Shown here piece after piece: positions 22,746-35,227 of a stretch of 64,000 bases of DNA. The notes beneath the pieces were generated by a model. It saw only the letters and a program-made list of their open reading frames with translations. It searched no databases and had not been told where the DNA came from. Position 1 is the first letter of the stretch, and every line of letters starts with the position of its first letter. The stretch comes from Carya illinoinensis (taxonomy: Eukaryota > Streptophyta > Magnoliopsida > Fagales > Juglandaceae). A program made the position numbers and the translations under genes. The stretch is taken from NCBI RefSeq assembly GCF_018687715.1, contig NC_056760.1, positions 39,965,501 to 40,029,500 of the forward strand, read 5' to 3'.

Positions 22746-25039
22746 AGATTCCCTTAATTTTTACCATCTTTGGCAGGAGTTATTACTGTAATAATGATGG
22801 CCTTGCAATTGTTTACCACCGATTCACAATTTAGGTATTAATTTTTTTTAAATTAATAAAATAATTATGTAAATTGTTTTTTTATAATTTTGTAAAGTAA
22901 AATACTACTTAATTCTTTCTATGTTACTTTTCAAAATTATCGTTAGAGTATTTTTTTGTTTTTATTTATTTATTTTTATTTAATGATTAAAAAAGTGATT
23001 ATTAATATAATGGTTAAAAAGAAACAATTTTATTAATTGTAAATGTAAAATAATTTTATTGCGTTAATTGTAAATTGATTGTTAGCAAGTTGGAACGTAT
23101 GATTGTTTATATTACTGACCAACGTATACAGCGCATCATGCTATAATTGAATCGAATCAGCAAAGCACTGTGGAGGCCTATGACGTTGGAATACTCAGTT
23201 CAGCGCATCATCATGTGCTTTTTTTCTTTTTCTTTTTTGGTTCTTATTCCTCCATCTTCTCTTCGCCCTGTTGGCACCTGTCCATCAAATCAATCCTACT
23301 CAAGAAAGCAATGTTCAACTGCAACAGAAGTGAACGCATAGACGTGCAACAATGAGGACCACGTTGAAGTTTCACTTGTGAAAACCCATGCAGCTTGGTC
23401 ACTTTCCACTCTTCACCTTCGTCAGATTCCTACCTTGAAACGTATTATAAGTTTGGTTTGTTTGCTTAGATTTTACCCTACCTATGATGGGTATCTTTCC
23501 AAGATCAGATTCATTTTGCTAATATGCATGATCAACTAGCTATTGGAGATCAAATCATCAATCGCCTAATATATATATACACATATATATCAGCACATCT
23601 TTCAAACTGTCACGTGCGAAGGAATTTGAGGAATAGGCTGGCTTATTGTATTCTAAGAAAGGAATATGTTCGATGATGTTGGGAAACATACGCGCGTACG
23701 AGGAAGGAACAAATTATAGAAAAATGGTAGCACATGAACCATGTTCTTTGTGATGTGCCTTTGCAGTACTTGAAATATGTATCTAGCCCTGGGGAATGCT
23801 AGTTTCGTGCGCGTTGGTAACTGGGTGGAATTTATCTCATTTTTCAGACTGATACGCTGGCCCACACACACAGTACTGACTGGGGAAAGATCACACAATT
23901 AATCTGGGAAAGACCAAAAAGTCTTCTCATGAGTAAGATTAGCAGTCGGTGCCGGCCGGCTGAAGCCGCTGAACTCCATTTTGCATACTTTTGAGTCTTT
24001 GACAGGAATTTTTTCTTAATAAAAATTTTATATGCAGCAAGTTTTAAGATATTATGTAAATCTTCCAGCTTTTTCTTTTTAGTTGTGATAGTCAAATCGT
24101 GCATGCACTTATATTATTCCAACATTTATAACGTGGACGTCTGTCTTTCGAATTGAACAAGTTTTCATATATTTATATATATATATATATTATATTCGTG
24201 TGACATGTCCCTTAGATTTTAGGGAACGTGACAGTCAGAGACTCGGATGTTATTTATTCTTTTTCCAGTGTCTAAGAACTAAGAACATCTTTGCTCCACT
24301 CATCGCCATCGTCCTTTTGATTCTGTTTTATTTATCCTCACATGTCATCACTTTATATCACGTTCAAAATGTTTGCCCACAAGCAAGTAATATCTCCCCT
24401 TTTTCTTTATCTAGCTTGTTCTTGTAACATAAAACAGAAAGGGTTAGCTAGTAAGCAGATGGATAAATTGAAGGAAATGATTTCGAATCTTATATTAGAA
24501 TATTACGATATTTACGATAGAATAGATTCATAATATTCTAGTATATATATTGTAACATGACTTATTGTATACCAAATTTAGTTTATGATATAAATTAATG
24601 AGTAATTTTATATATAATCTTAGAGTATGTAAATGTTACGCAATTGCTTTGAAAAAGAATGGTGTCTACGATTAAAAAGTTAATTTTTTTCATGTGAGTC
24701 CTGTATTAATTTACTTTTTTCTAAGCGACTGCACAACACTTACACAACCATGACTATAAATATCATTTTTTTAAAATTAATTAGTATCGTTAATTTATTA
24801 TACTTTTATTCTTTTTCTAGTCTCATTTATTTATAAATAGAGACAAATGTATGTGTAATGTATTTATGAATAGTTATGAATAACACCTGAGAATAATAAA
24901 TATATAGATTTCAAAGTCTCTTTCCTCCCTTATCTATTTTTTATCTTATTTTCTATTTTATTATATTTTCTACAAGTACCAATTTACTATATTAAAAGAA
25001 ATTAAGAATAAATGCACTCTGCATTCTCAAACTAGGAAG

Positions 25040-25042
25040 AAT
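25040..25042. repeat. CACTA target-site duplication AAT, left copy
   Basis: AAT before CACTAC is repeated at 30802-30804 after the right terminus. This is the 3 bp duplication typical of CACTA elements. Confidence 0.8.
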
Positions 25043-25059
25043 CACTACAAGAAAATGGG

Positions 25060-25235
25060 CCTAAATCAGCGATTTTTTAACTGCTGCTAATTAAACCGCT
25101 GGAAATAATGATTATAAGTAACGATTACATGATCGCCGGCCTTATTTTTTATTAACCTCACGCATGGGCCTATTTTCAATATTTGCGCCGATTATTAAAC
25201 TAAAAGCAACGATTTACATCGCTGCAATTAAAACA
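25060..25235. repeat. CACTA left subterminal repeats
   Basis: Variants of CAGCGATTT, CCGCTGGAAATAA, AACGATTTACATCGCTGCAA and GCGCCGATTATTAAA recur here and match the array at the right end. They are likely transposase-binding repeats. Confidence 0.7.
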
Positions 25236-25570
25236 TTAATGTCCCGGCGGGGTCCCTGCTTCGCAACAAGCTCGCGCGCGAAAATTAGGAAGTTTTATTT
25301 TCCCCCCCTCTTCTATTTTTCTTCTTCACCGTCCCGACACCCACAGTACCCAAGTCGATTTTCATTTTCCTTCAGCGCCATTTTCGCCTACCTGCAAATC
25401 CACCCACCCGAACCATTTAATCCGGTCAAAATTTGGGGTTTTTTGGTTTGGCCTTCCGCAGTTCGCTGCAGACCCATCGTTCCCGAGAGCATACGAAACC
25501 CATTTGCTCTGCCTCCATCTTAGGTTAGCTTGTGACTGGGCACGGGCATTCCACCATCGTCATCGGAAAA
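25236..25570 (+). other. GC-rich exon-like block inside the CACTA element
   Basis: This stretch is clearly richer in C and G than its surroundings and carries an open frame (25164-25523) with many CCA/TCC codons and no recognised domain. A CT-rich leader followed by AG/GT-like junctions resembles the 5' UTR and first exon of a plant gene. It may be captured host DNA. I cannot name the donor gene and do not claim a protein. Confidence 0.4.
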
Positions 25571-26214
25571 TCTCTAGTTTAAAGCTTGGGACTCTGTTTC
25601 ATGAACCACAGGTATTTCATTCTTAAATATCCCCACTCGTTGGTTTCGAAAAAATGTGCATTTTTGGCTTGTAGAACAATTTTTTGGGATACCGATTGTG
25701 AAAGCTTGTCCGGTGTGGACGTATACTGCAGAGTTTTACTGATTTTTGGGGTTAAGGGCGAAAGGGATGCTTCCTGATTGACACCAGATTTCATTTTCCC
25801 CCTCTGAGAGTAAATATATATATATATATATAGATATATGGATGTAGGCGTCGAGTAACTTGCCCTTGTTGACCTTAGTTGCTCCGGTTGTCTTCCTCAG
25901 CTACATTAAATTAATCAACTTCTAGTTACATCACTAATATATTCCACGATTATTTGCTGAAAATTACTAGTTTGAAGCTACCCGAGGCAGGTATTGTGTA
26001 TAGATAGTGGTACTTTTTTTTTAATCCAAACATGTTGATGGATGATTGAATCAATGGATGTTAATTAGATTAGTTTATTTCTTTTCCAATGATTAAGTTG
26101 CCTACCATCGAAAGAAACTTGCCAAAATCTCTGCATATTGGGAAAATTAGTACATTGAGAGAGGATTAACTCCTAAAAAATTATGCTATTAACAATAACA
26201 TTAACCACAACAAA

Positions 26215-26523
26215 GTGTTTTGGTTGGGTTTCTCTCTCTCTCCTCACATGACCATGGAGATTTCTTTAGGCCCTCATAGCCATCAGGTTTTAGCATCCTC
26301 CCTCAGCTACTCTTTCTACAAATGTCCCGGCAACCCTTTCCATTCGCAACCTCACTTGTACTATGGTATTTTCCATGGAACTAGTAGATATGCTAGCTTG
26401 TATGCCCCTCTATCTGCAGTGCCACTCAAGTCTAGTGGCATTGGTTTGGTAAATTCCAAACCAACTCATTTGTACAACTCTGATATTGATGGCTTTTCTT
26501 GTTGGTTCATTGCTGTAATTTAA
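26215..26523 (+). other. Unassigned open frame in the CACTA interior
   Basis: A 102-codon plus-strand frame begins just after a CT tract. It contains HMTMEISLGPHSHQVLASSL and later GIGLVNSKPTHLYNSDIDGF. No known domain, signal peptide or metal site is evident. It may be part of captured gene sequence or a chance frame. Confidence 0.25.
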
Positions 26524-27480
26524 CAATTATTTGAACCCTTTCATAACTGTTAAATGCTATGGCCACCTAGAAATTAAATGACATTGTCAACCGTTCTTAC
26601 AAGTTCAATTTCTTTGTATATTCTAATATTACGAAAGAACAAATTTGTTTGGATTGATTTTATGCATATGTATGTGACATGCTGTTGATTTTATGATTTT
26701 ATTACTTCTGTATGAATCATTGCTATTATTAGTACATTTAACCTAATATTGATCTATAATTATATCCTGGTTTAACTACTACAGTCTACTGCAATCTTCG
26801 ATTGGGTTATGAGTGTAATGGATCAAATTGACAATTTGATTCCAATGTTTCCAGTATATATTAGAAGAGTCATATTTATTTATTGGTCGTTCATGTTGTT
26901 ATGATGGAGATTCTATTTAATTGGTGATTCATATCATATTTATTTATTTTAAAGCTTATTGAATTTGATTCATATCATGTTTTGCGTTATCTTAATAATT
27001 GAAGTTTGAATGATTAGTCATTAGGTGATCTCAATGGTGTAAATTCTTTTAACCAAATGATTTTTTTAAAGAACTAATAGTTTTGAATTCCAAAACTGCT
27101 TAATGATTAAACATTTAACCCTCAATTATAATGCCACTAAAAGGTCATAAAACGATTCAGATGTGCAAGATTTTGGTGCATTCCTATTTTCTTGCTACGG
27201 ACATTTTCCACCCCTCGATTGAGTCTACCAAGTCACTTAGACTTCTTCCTTCTGATAGCCCCGAGGTACACGATAAGACGCTAATTTCAGTCGTACTTTT
27301 TTGCATGGTCGATTTTGGCCAATTGGAACATATAATTAGAGGTTGTTGAGGTTTTCGAATTAGTCCAACTTGAGCCAGTATGCTAATGTTATGTTGGAAA
27401 TGTCGATATTTATGCTACCCTCAAGATATTTATTATTATGAACTTTCTTGAATTTAATCTTCATTTATCCATTTTGTTAG

Positions 27481-27660
27481 GCATGTTCAAAGGGCAGTGA
27501 TTAGAGTTGGCTCTAGTTTCTCACTTGTCATTCGCCTGCTACTTGGATGTGAAGCCTAGAGGAAAAGGAAAACCTTCCTCTTATGCATATTCTTACTGAA
27601 TTATTTCCGTAAGGTTGATCATCCTTCAGTTCTCTTTCCGATCCACAAAAGTTGCAGCAG
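27481..27660 (+). other. Exon-like segment with AG/GT borders in the CACTA interior
   Basis: The segment follows TTTTGTTAG and ends GCAGCAG before GTATGTTC. These are good plant acceptor and donor contexts around about 180 bp of balanced composition. It does not carry a long frame, so it would fit a non-coding or UTR exon of a captured gene. Confidence 0.3.
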
Positions 27661-27979
27661 GTATGTTCTTCGAGTCTTCCCTTTCCACTTTATTTATATT
27701 ACTGTAGTCAGTAATATAAATTACAGGCCTTCATTTTCCTTGGAATCAGACTTGGCTCTTTTGGTTGATTTGCTTCTATAATTTTTGGGTATCTCTATTT
27801 TTTTTTGTACTGTCTTTTTAGTTCTTGAAATATCAACAAATTTGTTACTTGTTGTTTTCAATGTTTTATAGGTTGTTCTTTATATTTCTTTGTCTGGGTT
27901 AGGACTTAACTTTTGAGCTGTAATCTTGAATTGACTCTTCCTTTCCCCCATACATGTAGATCTATTGAGTTTCATTATT

Positions 27980-28002
27980 CCCCCCCCCCCCCCCCCCCCC
28001 CC
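27980..28002 (+). repeat. Homopolymer of 23 C
   Basis: There are 23 uninterrupted cytosines in an otherwise AT-rich area. The opposite strand is poly-G. Long poly-C is rare in plant DNA and could form an i-motif or G-quadruplex. Its exact length is prone to sequencing error. Confidence 0.8.
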
Positions 28003-28154
28003 TTCTCTATAGTCTGTTTGGTTCTCAAGAAAATTTCTGTGGTCTTAGAAAAATGCATTTTTCTTCAAAGGAAAATATAATTAAAACATATACCATCTAC
28101 ACCGGTCTAATAACGGAAGAAAGGCCAATTATAAGCTAGAAAAATGCTACTCTC

Positions 28155-28190
28155 ACCTCTCAAACTTACTACTCAGTGTTTGAGAGGTGA
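28155..28190. repeat. Perfect 12 bp hairpin
   Basis: CACCTCTCAAAC and GTTTGAGAGGTG form a perfect 12 bp stem with a 12-base loop. The flanks (AATGCTACTCT) suggest a MITE remnant inside the CACTA element. Confidence 0.6.
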
Positions 28191-29441
28191 ATTTTTTTAA
28201 TCAGCGTTTTTTAAGTTTTCCCATTAGATAGTGATTAAAGAAGTATTTTTTAATTAGAACCCATGATGGATCCCAACTGGAGCTGGGATTGGTGGGCGTA
28301 GACCCACCCATAAGTGTGGGAATTGCAAACATTTGTAAAACGGAACAAAGTAGGTTTGGTAAGCAACAAGATCCTAGCTTTGACAAAATATATAAAATTT
28401 GGTCAAAGCTATGGAAGTAATTTGTAGATGCAGATAATAGCACAAAATATATATGTAATTAATATTACCTATTAATACAACAAAAAGGTATTGGTATTGA
28501 AGCTGTAATACCCTAGAGCATGTTAAATGAACTTGTGCATAATTAATACGACTCTGTCAGCATATATCAAATATGCTGTTCAACTATTGTTCACAACAAC
28601 ATTGTCAGATAATTTTTTGGGTGATATAGTTCCCACATGATACTTGTTAATGAGACTGTTGGCCATGACAAATCACTATTCTCATCAAGTGTGGAACTGA
28701 AATTATTCCAGGCCTTGATAGAGAAGGTCAGAATCTATTCACATTGGTATTCTGTAGTTCAATACGGCTGATCTTCTCGATGAGAAATCGCAATGTATAA
28801 CTGTCAGCTGCTCATTACTTATTTAAAGTCAAAATTCCTTTGGGCCCTATAAATATTGGTTGTGTTATAATGCATGTGAATTAGTAATATTATTGTGTTT
28901 AAAGAAGGGTATGAGCCTATTATATACATCTGAAAAGTGGATATTCTGTGAGCGTATTGTTGCAGGAGGGATTATCTGTCTTTGTTGGAAACATAACTCT
29001 GTAATTTTTTGGCTGTGGTTCAATATACATCCATGTTCTGTGCCCGGATACATCAGCAAATTATTTTTTGTTTGAATATATCCTAGGGTATCTTGGCTAC
29101 AGATTCATGTTAATACCTAGCCTAGAAATCTGCAAGGAAACCCCAGCTTTGACAGTAATTTATTGTGTGTATTTCTTACCTTTAAATTTTCCTTTGAGGG
29201 TTGTTAATTCTCATATGAGTGCCATGCTGATGACGTAGATCTCTCGGTTTGGTTTTACCAAATTTCTGTTATATATATAGCATGCAAAATCTGACAAGAA
29301 AATAAAATATATGACATGATGTTGTTACTGTTGCTCCTTTTTTTCTAAACTTGTGGTCTGTAACTTACTTTGCAGATTATGGCATTTTTTGCTTAGCTGC
29401 CATCGTTATGGCTTTTTTTATTTTCTATCTAAAGATTCCTG

Positions 29442-29624
29442 TTGAAGTTGTTAGTTGTTATTTTCAGCAATGGGTGCTTCTCAGAGTGGTTAAGGAGATC
29501 TCAAGAGAAACTTTCAAGTGTACCATATGTCCCCAGTGTAGAGCAGTTGTACAATTTGTTGGAAGCAACCACTTTCTCACAATATTGCGGAGGTAGGCAG
29601 ATGAGCTTTGGGTTATATGGATAA
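29442..29624 (+). other. Exon-like open frame near the right end of the CACTA interior
   Basis: A segment preceded by a T-rich stretch and CAG reads RRSQEKLSSVPYVPSVEQLY then LLEATTFSQYCGG and is followed by a GTAGGC donor-like site. Balanced codon usage makes it look like a captured exon, but the protein family is not recognised and the opposite strand and other frames are also open for similar lengths. Confidence 0.3.
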
Positions 29625-29864
29625 CATGTTTATTAAAGCAAATGTGCTTGGAGTTATTATGAGGTGGATTTTTTTTACTCTCTTTTGTTTGAATATACAA
29701 TTTCTCTAATGTATAATATGAGGTAGATATTGAGATAAGTATCAGTTTGGTGAAATGTCTAACATGAGGTTAATTTCAGTATTATGGTTGCATTTAATAG
29801 TTTGGTGTAATGTTTATATAAGGAAATTATAGGCAAGTACGCCATAACTATCCTTCCCTCCTAA

Positions 29865-30790
29865 ACCAAAAATCGCTGATTAAAATAATTTACAGCGTAA
29901 GTAGATCGCTAGAAATAGTCATCAAAATTGCTGACAATAATTATAAATTATCTGCAGCGAACTAAAATGACGCTGCGTCTAGGTACCATTATTTGCAGCG
30001 TTGTGTATTACGCTGCAAAATAATTTTATTCACAGCGATTTACAGTGCTGCAAAGATCATTGGGGTGACTGACTTTAGACAATTACCAGCGGTGTAAGTA
30101 GCGCTGCAAATAAAAAATTCGTTACTGTTTCACGTTGAAGCCAGCGGTGTGTGTTGCGTTGCAAGTAAAATCTGAAAATCTGTAAGGATTAAAAGCAGCG
30201 GTCATGTAGCGCTGGAAATAAAGTGGCCAGCTTGTTTTTTTTTTTTACCAGCGCAGGGAGTGGCGCTGCAAATAATCTCCACAGGCTGCTGCACCTTTCG
30301 TTTGCTTATATCAAATTCTTGGGTACCTAATTGAATAGGCTGCTCCACTCACTCACAATTTCCTCAAATACTACAATACAACATAACCAAAGTTAACCAA
30401 AAATATACATTCATCCAAATATAACTTGGCATTTAACAACCATACTAATCATCCAATACAACATTGTTGGCATTTTAACAACCATACTCATCCAATACTG
30501 ACTACATTGTACTGAATCTTAAACCAAACAGATACATTGGCATGGTGCATTAATGGAAGGTAGTGAACTATAAAGAGGAGCAATAAAATAGTCGTTTTGT
30601 CACTGGTTACATATAAAATCGCTGGTAATAGTTGTTTATATACAGCGAAATTTGTATATCGCTGAAAAATTTTATAAGTGAGTATGCAATTGCGACTAAC
30701 GGCCGGCGCAGTATAAATCGCTGGTAATAAGTATTTGTAGCGATTTTTGGGATTTTTCCCGACTATTTTGAGTGCTGTAAAAGACCCTTT
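29865..30790. repeat. CACTA right subterminal repeats
   Basis: More than a dozen copies of GCTGCAAAT, CAGCG(G/A)T and AGCGCTGC motifs occur in two clusters (29865-30280 and 30590-30790), separated by a unique AT-rich stretch with repeated ACAACCATACTCATCCAATA. The motif type matches the left subterminal region. Confidence 0.75.
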
Positions 30791-32875
30791 TTCTTATAGT
30801 GAATTTTACCTTTACAACTTAAAGTATTAAATTAAATTAGGGTGCCAAGCATAAGTTTTTATAGATTGAGAGTGAAATGTCTTAGCTTTAAATATTTAAA
30901 GATGTGGTACAATCTTGAAAATTAAATCTTAATGGAGGGAGAAAAATATTAGGTTTTAGTAATTTGAGACTCCATGCATGCAGTATTATATTATTTTTAA
31001 TAATTTGACCTCCATAATGCAAAACTCCTAACATTTTGAGAGTATAAATTGTATTTTTCTTTATTTACAAAGAAAAATGATAGTTGTAATCGTAAATGCT
31101 TCAGCGCCTTATAATCACTTTAAAAAAATATATAAAATTCACGTAAAAAAAATTAATTTTTTAATAATAAATTTTATTATTTTTTAAAATGACTGTATGG
31201 TACTTACATACTTCACGAGTATATATAATATTACTTATTTACAAATACTATATAATAAGATTTGCATGAAGTTAATGAATCATGTTGTAAGCGAGACGGG
31301 TATGAATTGAAATTTGAAAAAATCATTAACAATTATGCCAATAACCTCGCTGGCTACGTACGTATATAATACATGGCATAATACAGCCTTGATTTGTTCT
31401 ACGTACAGAATCTTCGAAACTAGAAAATATAGCTAAGCCGACAGCCATGGCTGCCGACACTGTTTCCTTGATCAGCAGGAACACTATAATAATAGAGCAT
31501 TTGATTGAAAGCAATAATTTCTTACAAGAAAATTTGTTCAGATAGAAAACTTCTGCCAAAAGTGACGGGGGAGGTCTGATTGGTATTGGTTGAGATCGGA
31601 TATATATTCAAATGATCTTACGAACACGGAAGGAAAAACAAAACATTTTCGAAAAAGTCTCCGTAATTATTTTCTTCATTAATTACTAATTAACATTAAC
31701 TTTTACGAATAAGATGATAATTAAACTTGATAAACGTGTTGTTTATTATAAATATGTCAAAGAATTTTGAGGCAATTTGATCCTTTTAATTGAAGAATTT
31801 GAAAAACGATGGTTGAGATTTGAATTATATATAGTTATTTTTAAGTATTTTTTTTTTTATATTTTACTGATGTGATTGACTAAAGTATTTATTTTATATT
31901 AAAAAAATGACGCATTCAATCACATTAATTGAGTGTGTAAAGAGTACGTAAAAATGACTGCATATAAAATTTGAATAATATTATACATTATATTCTCATA
32001 TTATTTTTATTTTATTAAATAAGATATGTTACATTTATCATTATTAGATAATAAAAAAGTATGTAATAAATGATTATTCAATAATAATATATGTATCCCA
32101 TCTTATTTAATAAAATAAAAATATGATAATAATATGACTATAAAATTTTTCAATTTATAAACACAATTGCCGTTATATATTCATTAGCTTGAAAAAAAAA
32201 TAAATGGAAAGAAAATACTAGTTTCGGGCATGATAATGAGCCAAAATAATCACCCAAAAGTTCCATTATTTGGAGCTAGCCATCTATGGGATAATTGGTT
32301 GCTAAAACTCACCCACATTATTATTACCTTTTAAAAAATTAGACATATATAATTTTTTTTATAAATTTTAAATAATTATATCTTAAATTAAAAATATTTT
32401 TATAAAAATAATATTATTTTATATAAATAAAATCGTTTTAAGATATAATTATATAAAGTATTAAAAAAAAAAAATACAGCTAGCCGCCAGTGGTATGATC
32501 AGGCGGCATCGTAGCCGCACATTTCAGTTTAGTCCTCAACAGCGGCGTACGGCTGACATTAAAGTCACTGAGTAAACAATCCTGCTACTGACTTGATATG
32601 TGTGCAAAAGCAACGTTCAGACGTCTTTACATTTTAATACATAAGAAAAAGAGACGTCTTTGACTCTTTACATTTCTTTGTACGGGGAAGATTCTTGTTT
32701 GAACGAGGATTTTTTTGTGCATTATTTTGACCAGGACAAATATAATAAATTATAATATAATAAAAACATTCGCCTATCAATGATTCAATACTTCAGTATT
32801 TATAATCCGGAAGTCTAACATGTTCTGAATATTTAATTATATGTTTGCATAATTAAAAAAATTAAATATTTTAAT

Positions 32876-33230
32876 TAAGGCTTGTTTGGTTGTAAGATTC
32901 AGTTAAAATCAATTTAATTCAATTTGATTTTAAAGTGAGTCTAATATTTTAATACAAATCTCTTAAATTTTTGAATTCATCTCAACTCAAAACCTCCTTA
33001 CACGCAGGTCTTGCAGTCTTTGTTAACTCAAAGTATCTTTATACGTGAGATCTATAATATTTTTCAATTTTTTAGAGGTAGTACTAATCTCATTTTAATA
33101 GTTAAATACATTTAAATTCATTTTAGATGAGTTGTACATAATTTACTCAACTTACTTAACTCATTACTATTTGTAAAAAGTATAGTCCAGCTCAATTTAG
33201 TTCAACATCTAAAAGCAGCGTAAACTTTTT
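32876..33230. repeat. MITE copy (TGTTTGG family)
   Basis: GGCTTGTTTGGTTGTAAGAT at the left and CTCAATTTAGTTCAACATCT at the right enclose an AT-rich core with ACTCATTACTATTTGTAAAA. The terminal GTTTGG and the AACTCA core match other members of the family in the window. Confidence 0.55.
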
Positions 33231-34009
33231 TAAGATGGATTTTGATTTTTGCTTCTAAAATTAATGGGAAACATGAAAAAAAAATATTCAAGAAGTATAG
33301 GGGTAAGCATTGACTTAGTAGAAATCGGATTTCCCTAAATCCAACTATGTTTTGTTGGAGTCAAAGTGGAGCTAGTTTCAGATTCAGATTTTGTGATTTT
33401 TGCTTAGTCCTAGAGAAGCATAAATATTGAGACGAGATATTTGTTTGTTTGTTTGTGTTAATGCCTAAATTTCCTAAATTTGGATGAGATTTATTCCCAG
33501 TCCACGATGGTGATTTGGGTTTCGATACGATACTTTTTATGTTATCCATAAAAATAAAAATAAATACAAATAAATAGAAGTTTACTTGGTTTGACATAAA
33601 AGCCTATATCTACGGATTATTTGGGTTGCAAAATTCACTATGATAAATAATTTTATAATTTATCATAGTCTCATATATTGCTTAATCTAATAGAGAAATA
33701 TAGGATTTCAAGAGGTTGAAAACGATGCCTCCCTTGAGAGAGATTTGGTGAAGTTGCTCTATATACTGTATAATGGAGCTTTGTATGTAGAGAGGTTGTA
33801 GAGAGTCCGTCAGATTTGTGATCTCCTTCTTGTATAGAAGTCTATTTTTTTAGAGTGATTAAATCCAACTTGACTTATAAACCCTTTTTCTTTTAAGAAT
33901 CTGAGTCTCTTTCTGTTTAGGAGTCTGAATCAACTTATTCTATATCTTTTTGGCTTTATCCTTAGGCTAAATTTTTGACTTTATCTCTCTCTTATTTTGG
34001 AAGGTTTGT

Positions 34010-34215
34010 CCGAATTGGTTAACTAAAACTAAAAATTTCATCTTATTTTATTTTATCATTATAATATTTTTAAATCTTCATATAAAATATAATAAACAAT
34101 ATAATTTTTTCAAATCCCAATATAAAACTAATATTAAAAAAATTATATTATAATAATATTTTATTCATTATTATTCAAAATATCTCATTTCATCTGTATA
34201 ATTAAAACAGTGTCT
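34010..34215. repeat. MITE copy (GAGATGAGATG family)
   Basis: This copy is in inverted orientation, with a TTTTTAAATCTTCATATAAA core and CATTTCATCTGTAT near the right end. It shares its core order with 45622-45825 and 36878-37075. Confidence 0.55.
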
Positions 34216-34592
34216 GAATCTAGTCAATTCCATTCCAACAGTTTTTTTTTTTTTTTGGAAACATGAAAAAATGTTTTGAGAATTATTTTGTAAGAGTATT
34301 TTGTTTATGGTTTTGCAAAAGTAATTTTGAGTATTTCTGAGACGCGGATAAATTACCTCAAGGTGTGAAACACCCTTTTTTTTTTTTTTCGCTTTTGAAG
34401 TTGGAAAAAAAAAAAAGAAAAAGAAAGAAGAAGAAGTCGGCAAAAATTGTCCAGATTTTCCAACAGACTCAAGATTAATCATTTAATGAACAATATGTTT
34501 CACAAATACATGATAAACAAAACAAAATTCCATAGCTTAAATGACACGATCGATCGTCACGTTGAATAATATTGTGAAAGTCTCAATCTAAG

Positions 34593-34667
34593 CTATGCCA
34601 CCACCATAAAAGTCATGGAAGTTGTGAAGATAACAACAGCAAGCTGCAGGAGCAGCCACCTCTTCAT
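34593..34667 (-). CDS. Possible 24-residue hydrophobic peptide
   Basis: The minus strand from 34667 reads an ATG, two basic residues, then a hydrophobic run (LLLQLAVVIFTTSM) and a stop after 24 codons. It resembles a bare signal peptide or a one-pass membrane micropeptide. A TA-rich stretch suitable for a TATA box lies about 35-65 bp upstream (34704-34733). It could be a real micropeptide, the first exon of a secreted-protein gene whose remainder is lost, or chance. No downstream exon was identified. Confidence 0.25.
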   Translation of the reverse strand: MKRWLLLQLAVVIFTTSMTFMVVA

Positions 34668-35227
34668 GGTAGCCAGGAGCCGAGGAGCAGTACTACTACG
34701 TGTAATATATATATGTATATAGCATATAATATAAGCCACAGATTAAATATCATCATCAATAGGATCTAATTAAAAGCATTTTCTGGGCAAAAGCTTGATC
34801 TTTTGATTGAAAGATACTAATAATATGATCTATTTTATTGCGCGCCGATCGAACATTTGTCCTTGAAATCGCTGCCAAAATGCGTGGCCGGCCTATCTCC
34901 TTGTCCATTGTCAAAACCATATGATTAAGATCAAAGACTAGCTAGCTCCCTCTCCTGCATGCATTGAAAGTGTCCAATGAGGGAACTATTGGGGAACTTA
35001 ATCCCAATTCATCATTTGAGGTGCAGAAATTAAATGGGTTTAGAAATTAGGCAAAAAATAATATATCTCATCGCCCGGAATTGACTGACGTGATATATTT
35101 TAAGTAGAGTTGATCTAAAAAACAGCAAGCTTGACAAGAAAATCATGTCAAGTTATTTAACATATGTGACCATTATTACTCATAAAGAAAAGTGAATCTC
35201 TTACCTACGTACATATAAAACAAAGGT

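Larger units (their letters stand above)
18868..25042. other. AT-rich intergenic region with MITE debris
   Basis: No gene is supported in these 6.2 kb. Frames are short and break in all directions. The region holds (TA)n tracts near 19258, 21410 and 22297, a GA run at 22314-22343, and short AT-rich repeat remnants listed separately. Open frames at 23147-23355 and 23653-24104 lack recognisable motifs or start context. Regulatory sequence for the transporter may lie at the left end but cannot be delimited. Confidence 0.55.
25043..30801. mobile_element. CACTA (En/Spm) DNA transposon, non-autonomous, 5759 bp
   Basis: The left end is CACTACAAGAAAATGGGCC. The right end, read on the minus strand, is CACTATAAGAAAAAGGGTC, matching 16 of 19 bases. 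The 3 bp AAT duplication flanks both. Subterminal regions (25060-25235 and 29865-30790) are packed with short GCTGCAAAT / CAGCGATT motifs in both orientations, the usual binding sites of CACTA transposases. No TNPD/TNPA-like transposase was recognised in any frame, so it is most likely mobilised in trans. The interior differs in composition from the ends and includes a GC-rich exon-like block and spliced-gene-like signals, suggesting captured host sequence. Confidence 0.88.
30802..34592. other. AT-rich intergenic region
   Basis: No gene is supported. The sequence contains AT-rich MITE-like pieces (one near 31078-31230 and others listed below) and a poly-A/poly-T hairpin-like stretch at 34371-34420. 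Open frames at 31326-31559 and 33361-33597 show no recognisable motif. Confidence 0.5.

Noticed and set aside
23147..24104. Plus and minus frames of 60-86 codons in intergenic DNA
   Set aside because: No domain, no matching promoter or splice context, and overlapping frames on both strands.
34171..34482. 103-codon minus frame with a run of Phe and Lys
   Set aside because: It reads through poly-T/poly-A tracts and a MITE.
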